Source: Cepaea nemoralis (lineage: Eukaryota > Mollusca > Gastropoda > Stylommatophora > Helicidae). Taken from it: DNA of 64,000 nt. The DNA lies in the NCBI GenBank assembly GCA_014155875.1, contig JACEFZ010013235.1, positions 186,001 to 250,000 of the forward strand, given 5' to 3'. The notes beneath the pieces are model-generated. The model saw only the letters and a program-made list of their open reading frames with translations, did no database searches and was not told the origin of the DNA. Positions 10,661-21,599 of this stretch are shown in pieces; within the stretch, counting starts at the first letter, position 1, and every line of letters starts with the position of its first letter. The translations under genes and the position numbers were made by a program.

Positions 10661-11689
10661 TAATTGAAACTATGCGATCACAGACTGGATAGGGCCGGGT
10701 TATATACTGGCCAAGACCTATTGACGCGTCCTCGTCGAGCGTCCTGGGCAACAGGTCCCTTCGGGGTCCTGGCTGAAGTCAATAGGATCGCTGATTCCTC
10801 CGAAGTCGGAGAGTGTCTGCCTGTACGGCGAGGAACCACCAGTCTGCACACCAATAAGCCAGACATGGGACAACGAATACTCACGCAAACCTCAAGTCCT
10901 GTATGACATCACACTGATGTTAGACAACAGGATGTCTTCATCCGACATACAGGACTTCGCGTTGGAGCTCAAGCCAACGAACACAAGCAAGCAGCACAGA
11001 CTGGATCTATGTCCGCCGATAAATATCAACAATTTGACATTATAGTTTCTTTCATTGAACACAACTCGGAAACTGCACCGATCCTTCACACTTCAGAAAT
11101 CTTGGTCGACTCACGCAGCTTGTTTACTTCAACGGCCTTTATATCGGTTTTGAGTGACGTCACCAAATTGTCTAGACGCTGATCAGTCCAGAGTCTGGTT
11201 TTCTCCTCTTGTTTCGACTAACTGGAGTCAATCCGCCGTCAAATTTACTTTCATCTGGGGAAATTCTTTGTCTCGTACAACAATAGTTCTGTCTGTCTGC
11301 GAACCAGAGAATTCCCCACATCACAGAATCCTCTCCGCCGTCTGTCCAGACATTCCGTCTACACTTCAAAGGCCGACTCCCGCCTTGCAGACGGATGACG
11401 CCAGTGTTCGTCTCGAGCAACAATTTGTTAACAAAATGCCGACCAGTGTAGACATTGTAACGCGACGTATTTTGTTCCTCGAACAACCCACATCATACAG
11501 AAATGCCGACCGTAGGCAGACAGTTTGACGCGACGTATTTTTGTTCCTCCGTCTATACACATCAAAGGGTTGCCTGTTTGTGCAGACTAATGTCTCATTT
11601 TGTCATCGATCGAGACTAGCAAGTTTATTTTTCGTGACAGTGCCCGGAAGACATATATAGTCAGAGCTGTTCCGGACACGTGGGACATT
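10661..11689. other. Unassigned region with a short palindrome and diffuse internal repeats
   Basis: AAGTCCTGTATG at about 10893 is matched by CATACAGGACTT at about 10957. Between 11160 and 11560 several phrases recur (TTTTTGTTCCTC, ATGCCGACC, GCGACGTATTTT), suggesting an old degenerate duplication. CCTCCGAAGTCGGAG at about 10797 resembles the SINE-A body. No gene is recognised. Confidence 0.4.
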
Positions 11690-12190
11690 TAACTCGGATG
11701 TTTTTGTGTTGTGCCAGTTTTAATTTGCCACCCTTAGGCCTGCACATCCGACTTCGGCGGGCGTTTTGAACAGGTTAACCGTCCTGGAGGTTTCGAGAGA
11801 CATTTTTTGTGGTGTCGCTCACATCTCAGCTGGTCAAGGTAGAACGGGTAAAGACATCACGGTCAACCCTCAAGGGAAGGCAGGGGCAGACCATGGGCAT
11901 TTTTCGCTATCCAAGGAGGCTTCCACAATTGCAGAGCCGGCACGTAGTGCTCTGAGACTGGGCTCACCCGAGGAGTCGCCACATCCTGCTCATGGCTGCT
12001 TTAATTCCTCACTTCCATGTATAGGGCATTTCGTTTTGCCACTGGTCGCTCCCCACACAAACCAAGGATGGACAGTCTGCGGACGATATCCACTGATCAA
12101 GCTTTCGCTTCGAACTTCCATGTGATGGATTCGCTAGCCAGGCGTTCCATTTCGTGTTTTTGAGACGTTTTTCCACCTTTGACTACGCCC
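11690..12190 (+). repeat. Family I interspersed repeat, copy 3
   Basis: It shares the block order of the other two copies: GGTCAACCCTCAAGGGAAGG, GCAGACCATGGGCAT, GAGGCTTCCACAATTGCAGA, CTGCTCATGGCTGC, and the terminal TTTTCCACCTTTGA. Copy 1 ends at the same terminal phrase, which helps define the 3' boundary. Confidence 0.75.
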
Positions 12191-12854
12191 ACTCTATGAG
12201 TATAGATACAGACTTTAAAGGTAACCACCTTGTGCGATGGACCGCTTTGCCACCTTAAGTACCGCTCACGAGGTAGGCTACACGTGCTGCCAGCGAAGCC
12301 CCTTATCCTCCATGCATCAGAAAGTGAATAACGGCCATGGCCCTCTCATCCGGGGATCCCTCATATCCCCCAGCTGAGAGCCTTTAAACAAGTATCTGAA
12401 CTGAGCATGTAGCGTGTGCTGCATCTCATCTCCAATTTGCAATAGGTGAGTATCGGCCCGGCTCTCACATCCGAGGGTTTGTGGCTTAGAGACGTTCAGC
12501 CATATCTCTCAGCTGAGAGCCTTAGCGTATGTGTCCAGACCAAGAATTACCGTCTTCGTGCGTCTGATTTGAACTTTTGACTGCTATTCTCAGTCTACCT
12601 GCAGAGCAGCAGGTTGTGTCTCTCTTGGCCTGGTCCCTAAGCCAAGTCCTGTCCGACACACAGTTGTGCTTTCGTCGGCTTAGCTCCTGGGGTCATTGGG
12701 GCACGCAAGGCCCCCCCCCCCTATCCACGGCAAGGCGGAGACACATGGGGGATGGGGGATGGGGGTAAAGCTGTTTAAGATAGTTCTAACACATCAGGAT
12801 GAATGTTCTGTTTTGCTTTTATTATGAGCAATGTTCTATATGCCTGTCTCCCTG
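12191..12854. other. Unassigned region
   Basis: No gene is recognised. CATCTCATCTCC and CAGCTGAGAGCC phrases recur between 12360 and 12530, which points to a weak internal duplication. A C10 homopolymer lies at about 12711-12721. Confidence 0.4.
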
Positions 12855-13072
12855 GCCTAGGATTTAAACGACTTTCTCCGTAATCCCGTTTATCCACGTG
12901 GGGTAACGCAGCGCGCGAGAATTGGAAGCGATTCTCGTCGCGTTGGCAACTTACGGGATAAGTGAGCCGGCCGCTCAGAAAGCAATGGCAAACTAGTGAG
13001 CGTAATCTTGCCAAGAAATCAACGACAGCGGTAAAACGCTGGCGTTGACAGCGATGTCATGTAAAGGATATG
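12855..13072 (+). repeat. SINE-F copy, well preserved
   Basis: It reads CGACTTTCTCCGTAATCCCG, AACGCAGCGCGCGAGAATTG, AGAAAGCAATGGCAAACTAG, CTTGCCAAGAAATCAACGAC and GATGTCATGTAAAGGATATG, then an A-rich tail. The closest relative in the window is the copy at 53255-53487. Confidence 0.85.
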
Positions 13073-13592
13073 CGAAAAAAAAAATGTTCTGTATGCATAT
13101 TTCCTACTGTTGTAGTATGCTTTAGTTATAATGTGTTACATTGTGCATATTATACGATTCTATTGTTGCTGTGTTTGAAGCATAAGTGTTATGGTGTAAA
13201 CATCACCCAAACTGTGTGAGGGGTAAGTGATGTGTGTAGCCATTACAAGCGCATGATGAACGCGCGTTCATCGAAACTCACATGAGATTGACACCGAGAC
13301 TGATCACCGGCAGGTAAGTCCGGAGATCAGGAACTCTTATATTGATATCAATATAACACTTAATGTTCTGAACCAACTTTGGTGAAGAAGCGGGGGAACT
13401 TTATCACGTGTTGGCATGATGAAGAGAAATCAATGTGAGTGAAATAACATGTGTATATTACATTGTATCTGCATGAAAGACATGGGCTGTAGGACACTCC
13501 ATTCTTCATGACAGGACCGATAAAAATGAAGAATCAAGGCAGTGAATGTCACCGACTGGACCTGTTCGACTACTAAAAAGTTCACTCAACAG

Positions 13593-13773
<181 letters not shown>

Positions 13774-13774
13774 A

Positions 13775-14795
13775 AAGTTGTGAGCCTAAATGAGAGACAT
13801 TGCCAGGTATTATCACTATTTTGTGTATATGTATGTTGATGCATGCATAGAAAGGGTTTTATTAGTGTTAATTCTGGAAACTAAACTTTCTTGTTGTCCG
13901 TCAATTTCTAGCTCTCAAAGGGAACTCCATATTACACAGTTCTGTTCATTATGTCGAGGATATGACCTGCAGAGAAAAGACTTTGCAAAGAACACTGTCT
14001 GAGATGTCCCATCACGAAACCTCATGCTGAGGACTGCTGTCCTGTTATACAAGTAGCATTCTGAGTTGCGTATTTTGTCCTATTTATATGTTGATGTAAA
14101 GTCACATTGTTGTGTTACATCATTTCATACCATCATCTTTTCACACCAATACCTATTACACAAGCTTGTCTTTTGTCTCGTAATCACTAGTTCACTATCA
14201 TCATACCCAAACAATTATATTATTATGAATATATGATTGATTTATTGATGTAAAACATGGAAAGCAAATAAACACAGTCGTAGTTTGTTTAATTCAAAGT
14301 TATATTTTGTTATTTTATATGTATATGTGATTGTGTATGTTTACATGTTTACTTTCAATACTTGATGAGGGAATTGTTATATTCACAAGGATGGGAGATT
14401 GTCAGGAAGGAAACCTGCCCTGTCTCGTAGGTTCTTTAATATACGTACATCTAGGCATATACACTTCTCCTTTCCAATTCTTGGGGATACAAAGACAGCT
14501 AAGTGTACTTTTAAACGAGCCATGTCCAGCTGTGCTTTTGTGTATCCAGGGACTTTGTCTTTATTCAGCCTAAAAGAAGCATTTGTCCTGAGGTTGGATT
14601 TGGGAGCGCCGGCAATTTTTAACCGCATCCTTTACAACACCCGTGTGAGCACAAACTTAATTTATGACTTATGACATAGTTGGAATTGCTCGCCTGGTAT
14701 AGAATCCAGGACAAACTCAATTGCTGACACAACGTTTAGAACGATATGAAAGAAGTGTAAATAATACATTCACAAAATGCTAGGTTGATGTGAAC
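13775..14795. other. 1 kb of unassigned sequence
   Basis: AT-rich, with no family motif, tandem array or recognisable coding domain. Confidence 0.4.
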
Positions 14796-15060
14796 AAATT
14801 ACGATGGTAAGTTAATAAGTAAGTCATAAAAAATGGCTGCAAAAAAATAACTAAAGATGATAACAACTTGAAAGCAGTTTATTTTTATACATACATTGTC
14901 CCTTTATTTCTCAACATAATTTCCATCAACATTAATGCACTTATGCCATGGTTTTATCAGTCCTTCTTGCACGCCATGATGAGAGCGACGTTCTGCAAAG
15001 TACCTGCTGCCCGATGATGGCAAACAGTATTCCGATATCACCTACACATCACCTCATCTT
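14796..15060 (-). mobile_element. mariner fragment (3' end)
   Basis: It begins TACGATGGTAAGTTAATAAG, the same terminus as the fold-back mariner at 51667, and continues with the same antisense C-terminal transposase region (GTCCCTTTATTTCTCAACAT, TTATGCCATGGTTTTATCAG). The transposase frame is not intact and the other terminus is missing. Confidence 0.7.
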
Positions 15061-15240
15061 GTATACTGTAGTAAATAATTGTTGGAAATATCAGTGCCTA
15101 ACTGGGCAAGCTGTCTGCTTTTGAAGTTCCTGTCGCTATTGGGCGTTGTTTTTTAAATGTCGATTACCGCTATCAACTGTCAGGGAACATTTTAAGCCTT
15201 GACCAGCAAGGTACTCACGTTGCTTGACAGCAAAAGTGAA

Positions 15241-15241
15241 A

Positions 15242-15318
<77 letters not shown>

Positions 15319-15333
15319 CGATGATGATGATGA
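15241..15333. repeat. (GAT)n microsatellite
   Basis: About 30 units of GAT with one GAC. It encodes only spurious poly-Ser or poly-Asp frames. Confidence 0.97.
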
Positions 15334-15448
15334 CCAGTAATGACAGTCTAAATAAACCTTGATGGGAGTTCTCATATAACCTCATATTAAACAACGGAAT
15401 CCAAGTAAATTTATTGAAATAACATATCTTTCGCTCAACATTTAACGG

Positions 15449-15510
15449 TGGTCGGGGTAGCGCAGTGGCCTTAAGTTCGATTCCCCATTGAGGGGGATTT
15501 TAAACAGTGA
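15449..15510 (+). repeat. tRNA-like SINE head (partial)
   Basis: GGGGTAGCGCAGTGGCC and AGTTCGATTCCCC look like A and B boxes, but the spacing is too short for a functional tRNA (an anticodon-arm deletion). It leads into SINE-like sequence, and a minus-strand SINE-B follows. Confidence 0.5.
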
Positions 15511-15554
15511 CTTGGCTCCCAGGTCGATGAGTATTAAGTAAGTGATCCTCTCAA

Positions 15555-15708
15555 CACCTTAAGGCGCTTCGGGCATACGGCACTGGACCCGTATTTGTAT
15601 AGACCAACCGGCACTTGATGGCTGATGTGGTCAGTCTCACGTCTGCCGCCTTTACCTCCCAAAATATTCTTGGTACCCATATCAGGCTGGGTCATCACAT
15701 ATCATCGA
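15555..15708 (-). repeat. SINE-B fragment
   Basis: Minus-strand SINE-B core with GGTCTATACAAATACGGGTC, GTGCCGGTTGGTC and GGTACC-AAGAATATTTTGGG phrases. Its antisense strand gives the first ~30 codons of an apparent open frame that runs into the gag-like ORF1, so that start is spurious. Confidence 0.65.
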
Positions 15709-17220
15709 CTGGACGCGCTACCGAGAACAAGTCGTCTAATCTGAAGCCTGCCACGTGGGAGCAAATGGCACATGGCAAGAATAACTCCAGAAAACACCCG
15801 ACATTCAAAATGAGTAGCGTGGAAGCCGACAAGACTATCAAGAAGATGCAAGAAGAGAATTTGCCTGCGAGTTGCAGCAAAACACCAGAACCTGAAACAA
15901 CCTCAAAAGAAACTACTACTGCTACACCAGATGAAGCCGCCCCTGTCGCTAATCCGACGCCAAAGATTACAACCACAACTGAAGCCAGCATCAGCCGGGC
16001 AGTTCTCAACAGCACCAAGGTGATGCAGCCCAGTTTACAAAAGAACTCCAACAGGAGGAAACAACAACAACTGAGGACTTCACCGGCAAAATACTGTTAA
16101 AACAGACAAGCGTTGGAGAAGCAAAACTGTCGGCGCTACCAACAGTCAAGATACTGAGTCTCATATCAAGACCCATCTAACCAACGACCATATCAGGGAG
16201 ATGCTGACGAGAGAGAACCACAAACTCAAGACGACCAGTGCTGAGAGGATCATCGGCAAGAATAGCATCCCCTCCAAAGTCGTCATCGTAACATCGGAGG
16301 CCCGAGTGATCCCTCAAGACATTAGATGGGACAGAAAAGACCAAGTTCCAGAGCACTACATACCGAGAGTGCTGCAGTGTTCTAAGTGCCAAAAGTTCTG
16401 GCACACCGGTGCCACCTGCAAGAGTGAGGTTGAGGTTTGCAGATACTGCTCTGGACCTCACCCATACAGTCAGTGCCAGCATGCAAAGATCGACAGGACT
16501 TCAGGAGGTCTAACACTAACAGAAAGTGCACCAACTGCCTCGGCAATCAAGGCGCCAGGTACCTCGGCTGCCCGTGCCACCAAGACAGCAAAGAAGCAAT
16601 GAAGATCGCCATTAAAATTAATCTGACCCATAAAGAGTACTAGGCGACCAATCGACTCACAAAAAACTACAAAGCGCAACTGGAAGACCAACTGAAGGAT
16701 CTGAGATCAAAGTTCCACAGCATGGAGGAAGAAAGAGACAAGACGCAAGAAACACAGGCAACAGCCGTTCAGCGCATCCTGGGCGAACTGAAGCAAGCTC
16801 AGTAGAAGATTGAGCAGGATGTCGCACGAATGGCTGCTATAAAAGCCGAGACAAAAGAAACTCTATCCAAAATTCAAGAAGAAAGAGAAAAGACAGAAGG
16901 AACTCTCAAACAGATCCAAGAAGAAAGAGAACAAATAGAACTTCTCAAGTCCAAGACCGAAACAACAGAAGCAGAAGATGCAAAGACCCAGACAGAAGAA
17001 GAAGCAACAGAAGAATAAGTAGAATTGGAGGAAGAGAACCAGAACGACAGCGACCAAGAACTAGAGTGGACGCGGGTCTGGATAAGAAACTGCTGGTCAC
17101 CTCATGGACCAATGGTCAACCCGTACTCGACAAAGGGTATCAGAGAAGGCCCAGACGATACGCAGATAGACCAAGACGGGGAAATAGGCGGAACACCAGG
17201 ATAGACGACAACTGGTAAAA
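15709..17220 (+). pseudogene. LINE ORF1 (gag-like) with zinc knuckles and coiled coil, pseudogene
   Basis: A nucleic-acid-binding ORF1 of a non-LTR retrotransposon, broken by frameshifts and stops. In order: a Thr/Pro/Lys-rich N-terminal part (15710-16100); a domain leading to IPRVLQCSKCQKFWH; zinc knuckle 1 CSKCQKFWHTGATC (CX2CX4HX4C, about 16374); knuckle 2 CRYCSGPHPYSQC (CX2CX3HX4C); and, after a +1/-1 frame change, a third cysteine cluster CTNCLGNQGARYLGC where Gln replaces the expected His. From about 16690 to 17010 a Glu/Lys/Gln-rich stretch with repeats of QEEREK forms a clear coiled-coil segment, interrupted by stops at about 16640, 16803 and 17018. Tandem zinc knuckles in this layout are typical of ORF1 in the I and Jockey groups, whose protein coats the element RNA. 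No ORF2 follows directly. Confidence 0.75.
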
Positions 17221-17490
17221 CTCCCTGAAGGAAACAGCGCCATATGACGGAGTGGGCACACAATTACTCCAGGCCTCAACTCTCAGTGCTCGACTCTCTC
17301 CGGACATTGAAAAACCTAAGAAGAAAGGAATGAACACAATCAACCTATCAGAAGCCGGGAAGCTGACAACATGCAGTCCAATCTACGAAAGACGAACTAC
17401 AAGCTACACCATAAAGGCCCCAATTATAGCTAAGTCGAAAACTGGAAGGCTGAAAGGGGTTATTCGTATCAAAATTTGATTGAGTTGGAA

Positions 17491-17760
17491 GTCAGGCTGG
17501 GTCGAACAGGGAGCCTAAGTCGAATTTTAAAATCCGAAACCGCCCAGCTGGGGATCGAACCCAGGACCACTGGATGGGTTTGCGAGCGTCTAGTCACTAC
17601 ACTATCGTAGCTCCCCCCTCCCCCAGCTTAAAGTGGTTACCAGGAAGTGTCACGGGAAATAAACACGACCAGCATGATATTAACCACAAGACTGATTGAG
17701 TGTCGATTGGTCACACACCAGACACCAACCAGTCCTAGGCGTGTAATAGAACCTTTTATG
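17491..17760. repeat. SINE-B copy with its 5' half inverted
   Basis: Positions 17491-17615 hold, on the minus strand, the tRNA-like head (ATAGTGTAGTGACTAGACG as A-box region, GGGTTCGATCCCC as B box) down to the GACCCAGCCTGA phrase. Positions 17624-17760 hold, on the plus strand, the rest of the same element starting at CAGCTTAAAGTGGTTACCAG and running through CAGCATGATATTAACCACA and GTGTCGATTGGTC. The two halves meet at the same point of the SINE, so this looks like one copy with an inverted 5' part. Confidence 0.75.
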
Positions 17761-18029
17761 TTTCACTTACCAACAGTTCGCGCCAATGTTCACATCTGGT
17801 ACTTTCTGTCTTACGCTGCTCTTTACTCTTCATTATGTTTGCACTTTATTTCAAATATTTGTGTTTAACGAAAAACATCAAGCACATATAAGAACAATCT
17901 ATAGCAGTCAACAACCTTCTTGAAATGTGAAACCCCTTACAATATTTTCCTTGACATTCCACTCTCTGTCAGCATAACCTGTTTACTTTGCATTTATTAG
18001 TTTTCACATGCATATCTATACAAACACAT

Positions 18030-18096
18030 AGACGCGTAAACAAGCACGCACACCCACCCACCTACCCACACACACACACACGTACGCACGCACACG

Positions 18097-18132
<36 letters not shown>
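18030..18132. repeat. (CA)n/(CG)n simple repeat
   Basis: CACCCAC-type cryptic repeats lead into (CACG), (CG)5 and (CA)n. Confidence 0.95.
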
Positions 18133-18137
<5 letters not shown>

Positions 18138-18371
18138 TAGTGTAAGGTTGTGCTGTTAATGTTTTTATTTCACCAGTTTTCTTCGCGCCTCAGTTTAAAT
18201 TTGTTTTCGTAAAAAGTTTCTTGTTTAGCGTGGCTAAAATAATGTAATTGAAGATACTGATGTCTCACGTTTGAAGTTATGTTCCTTTTCACTTTTGTTT
18301 TCAGACAAACTAGAGAAACGCTGAAATAAATTTCGATGTCACGTTATAATAGACATGTTTCCAGCTCGGAC

Positions 18372-19050
18372 TAACATTGTTGTTAGAGAGACCTCTGAGA
18401 GCGTCTGTGTTTCTGATAGTTACAGCAGGTGTCTATAGATGAGACTGTAACATTGTTGTAGAGACCTCTGAGGGCGTCTGCATGTCTGGTAGTTACAGCA
18501 GGTAGTTGTTACAGCAGGTGTCTATAAATGAGACTGTAACATTGTTGTAGAGACCTCTGAGGGCGTCTTTGTGTCTGATAGTTACAGCAGGTGTCTATAA
18601 ATGAGATTGTAACATTGTTGTAGAGACCTCTGAGGGCGTCTTTGTGTCTGATAGTTACAGCAGGTGTCTATAAATTAGACTGTAACATTGTTGTAGAGAC
18701 CTCTGAGGGCGTCTTTGTGTCTGATAGTTACAGCAGGTGTCTATAAATGAGATTGTAACATTGTTGTAGAGACCTCTGAGGGCGTCTTCGTGTCTGATAG
18801 TTACAGCAGGTGTCTATAAATGAGACTGTAACATTGTTGTAGAGACCTCTGAGGGCGTCTTTGTGTCTGATAGTTACAGCAGGTGTCTATAAATGAGATT
18901 GTAACATTGTTGTAGAGACCTCTGAGGGCGTCTTTGTGTCTGGTAGTTACAGCAGGTGTCTATAAATGAGACTGTAACATTGTTGTAGAGACCTCTGAGG
19001 GCGTCTTTGTGTCTGATAGTTACTGCAGGTGTCTATAGATGAGACTGAAA
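18372..19050. repeat. Minisatellite, ~73-bp unit
   Basis: About nine copies of a unit that contains TAACATTGTTGTAGAGACCT, CTGAGGGCGTCTTTGTGTCT, GATAGTTACAGCAGGTGTCT and ATAAATGAGACTG. The outer copies are most divergent, as expected when homogenisation is strongest in the middle. The unit length is not a multiple of three and the array is non-coding. Confidence 0.95.
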
Positions 19051-19324
19051 TTTTATCTTTTGAGTCTGATACAATGCTGCCAAGGTGGTTAAAGCCCTGA
19101 AGAGAGCTGGGCATCTAACGGAGTGAGGTTATTGTAGAGATTTTGCTCCCGATTCGGTGCCAGTTTACCATCCCCACAGGGTCTGGACTGCAGAGCTCTC
19201 GTTCCCATCTCCAAGCTCAGAAACCAGCTGGGTGTGCAAGACCGGTACTTGAACTTCACATCTGTGGATAAGTTCATTAGGATAAAAGCAGGTTATGATT
19301 CAGTTTAGACGCTGGCGTTACACT

Positions 19325-19490
19325 GACTGCGTGACTTCACCAGTATTGACTTCGTGACTTCGCCAGTATTTACCACATCACTTCGCCAGTATTGACCACA
19401 TCACTTCGCCAGTAGTGACAGCGTCACTTCGCCAGTATCGACAGCGACACTTCGCCAGTATTAATCGCATCACTTCGCAAGTGTTGCTAA
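19325..19490. repeat. Minisatellite, ~23-bp unit
   Basis: Seven or so copies of CACTTCGCCAGTATTGACCA-type units with scattered substitutions. Confidence 0.9.
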
Positions 19491-19599
19491 GTTCAGAACG
19501 GATAATTCTAGAACAAGATACCCATTGGGCAATAAAGTCATTGAAACGGGGAATTTACATGTGTGCATGTACTGCGCGCTTGTGTGTATATGTGTATGT

Positions 19600-19618
19600 G
19601 TGTGTTGTTGTGAGAGAG

Positions 19619-19655
<37 letters not shown>

Positions 19656-19704
19656 TGCGCGCGTATGTGCATGTACATGTGTGGGTTGCGTGAGAGTGTA
19701 TGTA

Positions 19705-19774
<70 letters not shown>

Positions 19775-19780
19775 GCGGGC
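19600..19780. repeat. (TG)n microsatellite at the tail of the 18S/LINE chimera
   Basis: Two (TG)n blocks (about 19620-19652 and 19702-19772) separated by TG-rich degenerate sequence. On the minus strand they follow the LINE-like 3' end at 19797, so they are probably its 3' simple-repeat tail. Confidence 0.9.
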
Positions 19781-19796
19781 GCGTATATATCTCATA

Positions 19797-20184
19797 TGGA
19801 TGGATGTTCGTCCATCAAGAATGATGATGACCATTCATTACATCCAGTTTGTCCATCAGGAATGATGAAGACAACATGATGAAGAATGACTTGCGTGATG
19901 AATTTGTTTATAGTGAGGAAGAGCTGCGCAACTTCATCGGCCTCACTCTCTCGCCTGCATCCATCTGATTCCAGCGGCAAGAAATGTCAGGACGACTGGA
20001 GACCGGCGCAGCTGCAGTGGACTTTAGGCTGCCATAGGCCAGTTATCCACGTATGTAGTGGCTCTCAAAAACAGATGGTAGCCTAGAGCCTCCTGCAAAT
20101 GGCCCTTCCGTCAAATCCTTTAATTTTCAGTTTGGAGACAAGCGTAGAGACAAGCGTATGACTACTGACAGGATCAACCAGGTA
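19797..20184 (-). mobile_element. Chimeric retrosequence: 18S rRNA head, unknown body, LINE-like 3' tail
   Basis: On the minus strand the element starts exactly at nucleotide 1 of 18S rRNA. TACCTGGTTGATCC and the following bases to about nt 38 match with two substitutions, then a 12-bp stretch (ACGCTTGTCTC) is duplicated. This is fused directly to the internal 18S segment around the universal CTTAAAGGAATTGACGG region (27 of 29 bases from CTGAAA to GAAGGGC by my count), so about 1.1 kb of 18S is missing. After ~200 bp of unassigned body, the last ~43 bp (GATGTAATGAATGGTCATCA to GAACATCC) differ at only four positions from the end of the LINE-D copy at 42298-42340. A partial second copy of that tail lies just upstream (19844-19880). 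The (CA)n tract follows. There is no intact rRNA gene here. Confidence 0.75.
20098..20184 (-). pseudogene. 18S rRNA pseudogene fragment (5' end fused to internal segment)
   Basis: Positions 20184 down to about 20147 correspond to 18S nt 1-38 in the invertebrate form (AGTAGTCATA). Positions about 20135 down to 20105 correspond to the conserved ATTGACGGAAGGG region in the 3' half of 18S. The remaining bases to about 20098 drift away from 18S. This is far too short to make rRNA and lacks any flanking ITS-like or 5.8S sequence. Confidence 0.85.
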
Positions 20185-20574
20185 TCCATCGGATAGACGG
20201 ACTGACCGCCAGAACAGACCACACACACATGCGGCCAGCGAAATTATGTCCGCAGAAGATATTGCTCGTCTAAGTTGCCAACAAATCTCCTGATTTAGGC
20301 AGATCCTCATCAGTTCGCAATGAATATGATGCCCGCTGGCGGATAGACTGACTATTCACGCACACGCAGGACAAGAGTAGCATCGCTAAAGCGCGCCCTC
20401 CCGGTATAAGGTGATACATACAAAACCACTGGACGCCTACCGACGAGCTTTCAAGCTACGCCGGCAGGACTGATCGAAAAGCTATACCAGCTTACTGACT
20501 GCAGGCCCAAAGATTGGCACCTTTCCGTCTTGACAGACGATAGTTTGGTACACTGTACTTCAAAAAGGCTTAAT

Positions 20575-21580
20575 AACTATAACTCATGGCGGTGGCGAAT
20601 GTGGCTGATAAGGCCAATTCCTGCTGTAAATGTTCGTCCACAGTGGATATATTTGAAAACATGGTCATTCCACCATCATGCACCATCTTACGTCTCTCAC
20701 ACTCTGTGTGTGCTTTATCTGCAATCATTTTCTGCTTTGTCTTTATTCCATTTCTGATAGTTGCCCTCCATGCAACACATTCAGCGGCGACTTGCTCCCA
20801 ATGTGCATTATCAATGCCTGTATCAATCATGTCCCGCTTACACACATCTTTGTATCACAGTAGAGGCCGACCCTGAGATCTCCTACCCATCTGTAATTCA
20901 CTAAAAAAAAAGAAAAAGATGTCCTTTGGTATTCTACCACCATCCACCCTCCTAACGTGTCCTATCCATCTAAGTCTACGAAGACTGAGCATGGAACACA
21001 CCGTCACACAACCTGATCTTTCCAACACTTCAGTATTTGTGATTTTGTCTTGCCACTTAATGCCAAGTATTCTTCGCAAACACCGCATATGAAAGCTGTT
21101 TAAACGTTTCTCTTGGTGTGAGTAAGTTGACCAGGTTTCACTGCCATTAAGAAGAGTACTAAGGACACAAGCTTTGTAGACAAGAATTTTTGTTTTGGCA
21201 GTAAGCTTCCTGTTCTCCCAGACTCTTTTTTCTTAACCTGTTCATTGTTATTGCTGTCTTACCAATCCTGATGTTGATTTCCTGATCTAGGGATAATTTG
21301 CTATTTCCCTCTGATCCTAGATATGTAAAGTGGTCTACTATCTCCAGTTCGGCGTCGTCAATAAAGATTGAAGGTACCCCATGTGCACCTTGTGATATAA
21401 TTTGTGTCTTCTTTTCGTCAGTTGTTAAATCAAACTCAGAACAAGCATCGGAGAATGCAGATAGTATATGTTGTAATTCTTCATCAGAGTGGGTCGTAAT
21501 TGCAGCATTATTCGCAAAAATCAACTCTCTGATTAGTGCCCTCCTTATTTTGTTCTTGGCCTTTAATCTCTGAGTATTAC
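20575..21580 (-). pseudogene. LINE-D RT C-terminal half with C-terminal zinc finger (pseudogene)
   Basis: Minus-strand RT remnant. In order: KxKNKIRRALIREL, then the catalytic box, which reads FANN instead of F/YADD (codons at 21508-21519); AITTHSDEELQHILSAFSDA; a KKTQII.SQG block; DHFTYLGSEG; ITMNRLRKK; after a frame break MRCLRRILGIKWQDKI.N.EVL; LRRLRWIGHVRRVDGGRIPK; GRRSQGRPLL; KDVCKRDMIDTGI; and an ending CGRTFTAGIGLISHIRHRH that is a C2H2-type finger, with a stop at about 20575. This thumb and C-terminal layout is that of a mollusc-common APE-type LINE. Both catalytic aspartates of the box are replaced by Asn, and frameshifts are present, so it is inactive. Confidence 0.85.
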
Positions 21581-21599
21581 AGAGACCGCCATCTGAGCG

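Noticed and set aside
18372..19050. CRISPR-like array of regularly spaced repeats
   Set aside because: The 73-bp units are head-to-tail with no variable spacers, which makes this a minisatellite. The setting is eukaryotic.
20098..20184. Functional rRNA gene
   Set aside because: Only two short 18S segments are present, fused across a 1.1-kb deletion, with no rRNA operon context.
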